33,331 nucleotides of DNA, from the NCBI GenBank assembly GCA_022614735.1, contig JAKEHZ010000113.1:1-33331 (forward strand). Direction: 5' to 3'. Below, piece after piece: positions 31,760 through 33,331 of this stretch. Source of the DNA: Acidobacteriota bacterium. Its GTDB lineage: Bacteria > Acidobacteriota > Blastocatellia > RBC074. Below the pieces are notes generated by a model, which saw only the letters and a list, made by a program, of their open reading frames with translations, was not told the origin of the DNA and did no database searches. The stretch's first letter is position 1; every line of letters starts with the position of its first letter. Both the position numbers and the translations under genes were made by a program.

Positions 31760-32217
31760 TATTAACCTCCTCTCGATCACGCCACAATAAATCCACTTTG
31801 TAGCGTGTAGCCGCCTTGGAAGCGGTCTTCTCGTCAACCCTGTCGCCTCAGTCCTCACCCTCTAACTTCTATTTAAAGGAAACTGCCGCCCTTTGGCCAC
31901 ATACTTGACTGAAGCCGGGTTGCAAACTCGGATTAAACCCTAAACGGCACGTGTTGGGGAGTGTAATTTCAGAATCTTGCATGTCAACAAGATCCTTTCG
32001 CAAACGCAAAAGCCGAATACCTACGCTGCCTGCATCCGACTATTCAGAGTAACCTCTGTTCACAATAGTTTATTTGAGAGGTATTAAAGTATCGCCTATG
32101 CTCTTGGGGGCTGTCAAACAGGCAAGACGGTTGAGCGTGTGATTAAAGTTGATCTCTTGCTGTTCACAGGCGAATCCGCTAGGCTCTGCTTGCCCAGAAC
32201 ACGATAAAAGCACATTT
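31760..32217. other. 458-bp divergent intergenic region, probable locus promoters
   Basis: This is the longest gene-free stretch, between the exporter (minus strand) and the TPR gene (plus strand). Apart from the exporter Shine-Dalgarno (31766-31770) and a short palindrome at 31808-31828 (GCCGCCTTGGAAGCGGT type), no long inverted repeat, riboswitch or credible sigma54 site is visible. Only weak sigma70-like boxes occur, so I do not name a promoter. Both divergent transcripts should start here. Confidence 0.6.
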
Positions 32218-33331
32218 ATGTTAACGATTTCCTTTCGCCCCATCGTTGTTCGTTTCATCTTTTTGCTTCTACTGGCCGCAGGTTTTGGCGCGCTTGGATG
32301 GATTATCGTTCGCGCTGCCATGGGCGACATCTATCAGACATTCGTCCAGCGCAGTGCGAGATTATCAACGGAGGGGAAAATAGAGGCCGCCGACCTGGCG
32401 GTTAAATATTCTCCGCAAGACCCCTTGATCCGCTGGCTACGTGGCGGTGTTTATTTTAACGCCGCGAATGAAGATTTGATGGAAGAGCGGCTGGATGTTG
32501 CGTTGAATGAGTTACGTCAAGCCGCGCAGATGAGCCCGGAAGATTACCGCGTCTGGCTCTCGCTCGGTCGCGTGCTCGATCGGACCGGCTCGATTGCGGA
32601 AGCGCGTGCTGCTCTCGAAAAAGCGTTGCAACTTGCCCCGAACCATTTCGAGACGCGCTGGGCTTTAGGTAATCACCTGTTGCGTGCGGGCGACCGGGAT
32701 GCGTCGTTTGCGCAGATGCGACTGGCGCTGGCCAATCGTCCTTCAGCTTTGCCGCTCGTTTTCGATTATGCCTGGAATGTCTACCAGGGGGATGGGAAGG
32801 CCATTGCAAAAGCGCTGGATCCTCCCATTGTAGTGAAAGCACAGATGGTCTCGTTGCTGATCTCGCGCGGCAGAGTGGAGGACGGCCTTTCAATCTGGAG
32901 CGAGATGAATTCGCCCAGGCCGAAGGACGTGCAGCGAGTAACCGAAAGCCTGGTCAATGTTGGAAGATTTGCCGCAGCTTACGGTATCTGGAGTACAGCC
33001 AACATTCCGGATCGCCCGTCACCAGACGCTCATTCTCTGCTTGCCAATAGTAGTTTCGAAGAGAAGTTTTCGCCCGGTTCGAAGACGCCCTTCTATGCCT
33101 GGGGTATCACTCCGAGTGGTGGCCTACGAGTAACGCTCGACCGTAAAGAAACACTCGCCGGCGAGCAGAGCCTGCGGGTCGGCCTCAATGTAGAGGAGAA
33201 CAGTGCGATCACCATTGCCACACAGACAGTTCCAGTCAAACCGAATAAAAGATATTGCCTGAGCTTCTTCGTTAAGACCGAAGAGATGGAAAGTCTGAGC
33301 ACGCCATTCGTCGAGATCTACGATTCGGCAA
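32218..33331 (+). CDS. Membrane-anchored TPR protein with carbohydrate-binding-like domain (partial)
   Basis: The frame is open from ATG 32218 to the window end (371 codons so far) with no stop. The N-terminus has a single transmembrane helix (about 11-33, RFIFLLLLAAGFGALGWIIV) with the rest outside. TPR-like repeats follow (about 95-175, VWLSLGRVLDRTGSIAEARA and ALGNHLLRAGDRDASFAQM). From about residue 275 a beta-sandwich-like domain begins (NSSFEE, AWGITPSGGLRVTLDRKE, GEQSLRVGL, PNKRYCLSFFVKTEE), resembling CBM4/9-type carbohydrate-binding modules. It is probably anchored in the inner membrane and faces the periplasm, where it could act in polymer assembly or export. It is transcribed away from the exporter operon. 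No clear Shine-Dalgarno is seen. Confidence 0.85.
   Translation, partial: MLTISFRPIVVRFIFLLLLAAGFGALGWIIVRAAMGDIYQTFVQRSARLSTEGKIEAADLAVKYSPQDPLIRWLRGGVYFNAANEDLMEERLDVALNELRQAAQMSPEDYRVWLSLGRVLDRTGSIAEARAALEKALQLAPNHFETRWALGNHLLRAGDRDASFAQMRLALANRPSALPLVFDYAWNVYQGDGKAIAKALDPPIVVKAQMVSLLISRGRVEDGLSIWSEMNSPRPKDVQRVTESLVNVGRFAAAYGIWSTANIPDRPSPDAHSLLANSSFEEKFSPGSKTPFYAWGITPSGGLRVTLDRKETLAGEQSLRVGLNVEENSAITIATQTVPVKPNKRYCLSFFVKTEEMESLSTPFVEIYDSA

Noticed and set aside
31760..31858. Longer start for the SLBB exporter
   Set aside because: The ATG at 31759 has a strong GGAGG at proper spacing and begins a signal peptide. The upstream 33 codons do not.
31760..32217. c-di-GMP (GEMM) riboswitch or sigma54 promoter upstream of the exporter
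   Set aside because: No conserved GEMM core and no TGGCAC-N5-TTGC spacing on either strand by eye. A covariance search would be decisive.

Overview
The window is a large exopolysaccharide/capsule (or O-antigen-like) biosynthesis locus of a Gram-negative bacterium. A SecA-motif protein and a YkgJ-type cysteine-cluster protein lie at its left edge. The protein set (fused Wzz/BY-kinase, CpsB-like protein, SLBB exporter, bi-domain dehydrogenase, heparinase-like protein, TPR plus carbohydrate-binding protein) and the mid-range base composition fit an Acidobacteriota genome, perhaps Blastocatellia. That assignment is an inference: there is no rRNA, tRNA or taxonomic marker in the window.

Layout. 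1-277: non-coding repeats. 278-1279 (-): SEC-C/HEAT-like protein. 1471-1908 (+): YkgJ-family protein. From 31759 down to 2118, 21 genes all run on the minus strand. In transcription order they are: SLBB outer-membrane exporter, BY-kinase, degenerate CpsB-like PHP protein, asparagine synthase-like amidotransferase 2, three GT2 transferases, a GT4, two GT2s, a GT2 followed by a secreted glycosidase-like protein, a GT4, an O-antigen ligase/polymerase, a GT4, a GT2, asparagine synthase-like amidotransferase 1, a bi-domain Zn-dehydrogenase/Gfo-Idh oxidoreductase, a heparinase II/III-like protein, a WbuB-like GT4, and a WecA/TagO-type initiating phosphoglycosyltransferase. Divergently, a membrane-anchored TPR protein with a carbohydrate-binding-like domain starts at 32218 and runs off the right edge.

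How the genes work together (inference from families): the WecA-type enzyme primes undecaprenyl phosphate with a sugar-phosphate. Eleven glycosyltransferases (seven GT2, four GT4) build the repeat unit. The bi-domain oxidoreductase and the two AsnB-like amidotransferases probably modify sugars, for example by uronate amidation. The Wzy/WaaL-like protein polymerises or ligates, and the Wzc/Wza pair controls length and export. The heparinase-like and secreted glycosidase-like proteins may trim or modify the polymer. No Wzx flippase or nucleotide-sugar synthesis genes are in the window.

The most unusual feature is not a gene. Most junctions longer than about 60 bp between co-directional or convergent genes hold a long inverted repeat, with near-perfect 25-81 bp arms and short loops, often made of 7-9 bp tandem units. 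Twelve complete elements and two solitary arms were found. They cut the minus-strand run into blocks of tightly spaced genes, abut or overlap start and stop codons, and create false N-terminal extensions. In two elements the arms differ by exactly one or two heptamers. They are absent from the two divergent promoter gaps and from junctions of 20 nt or less.
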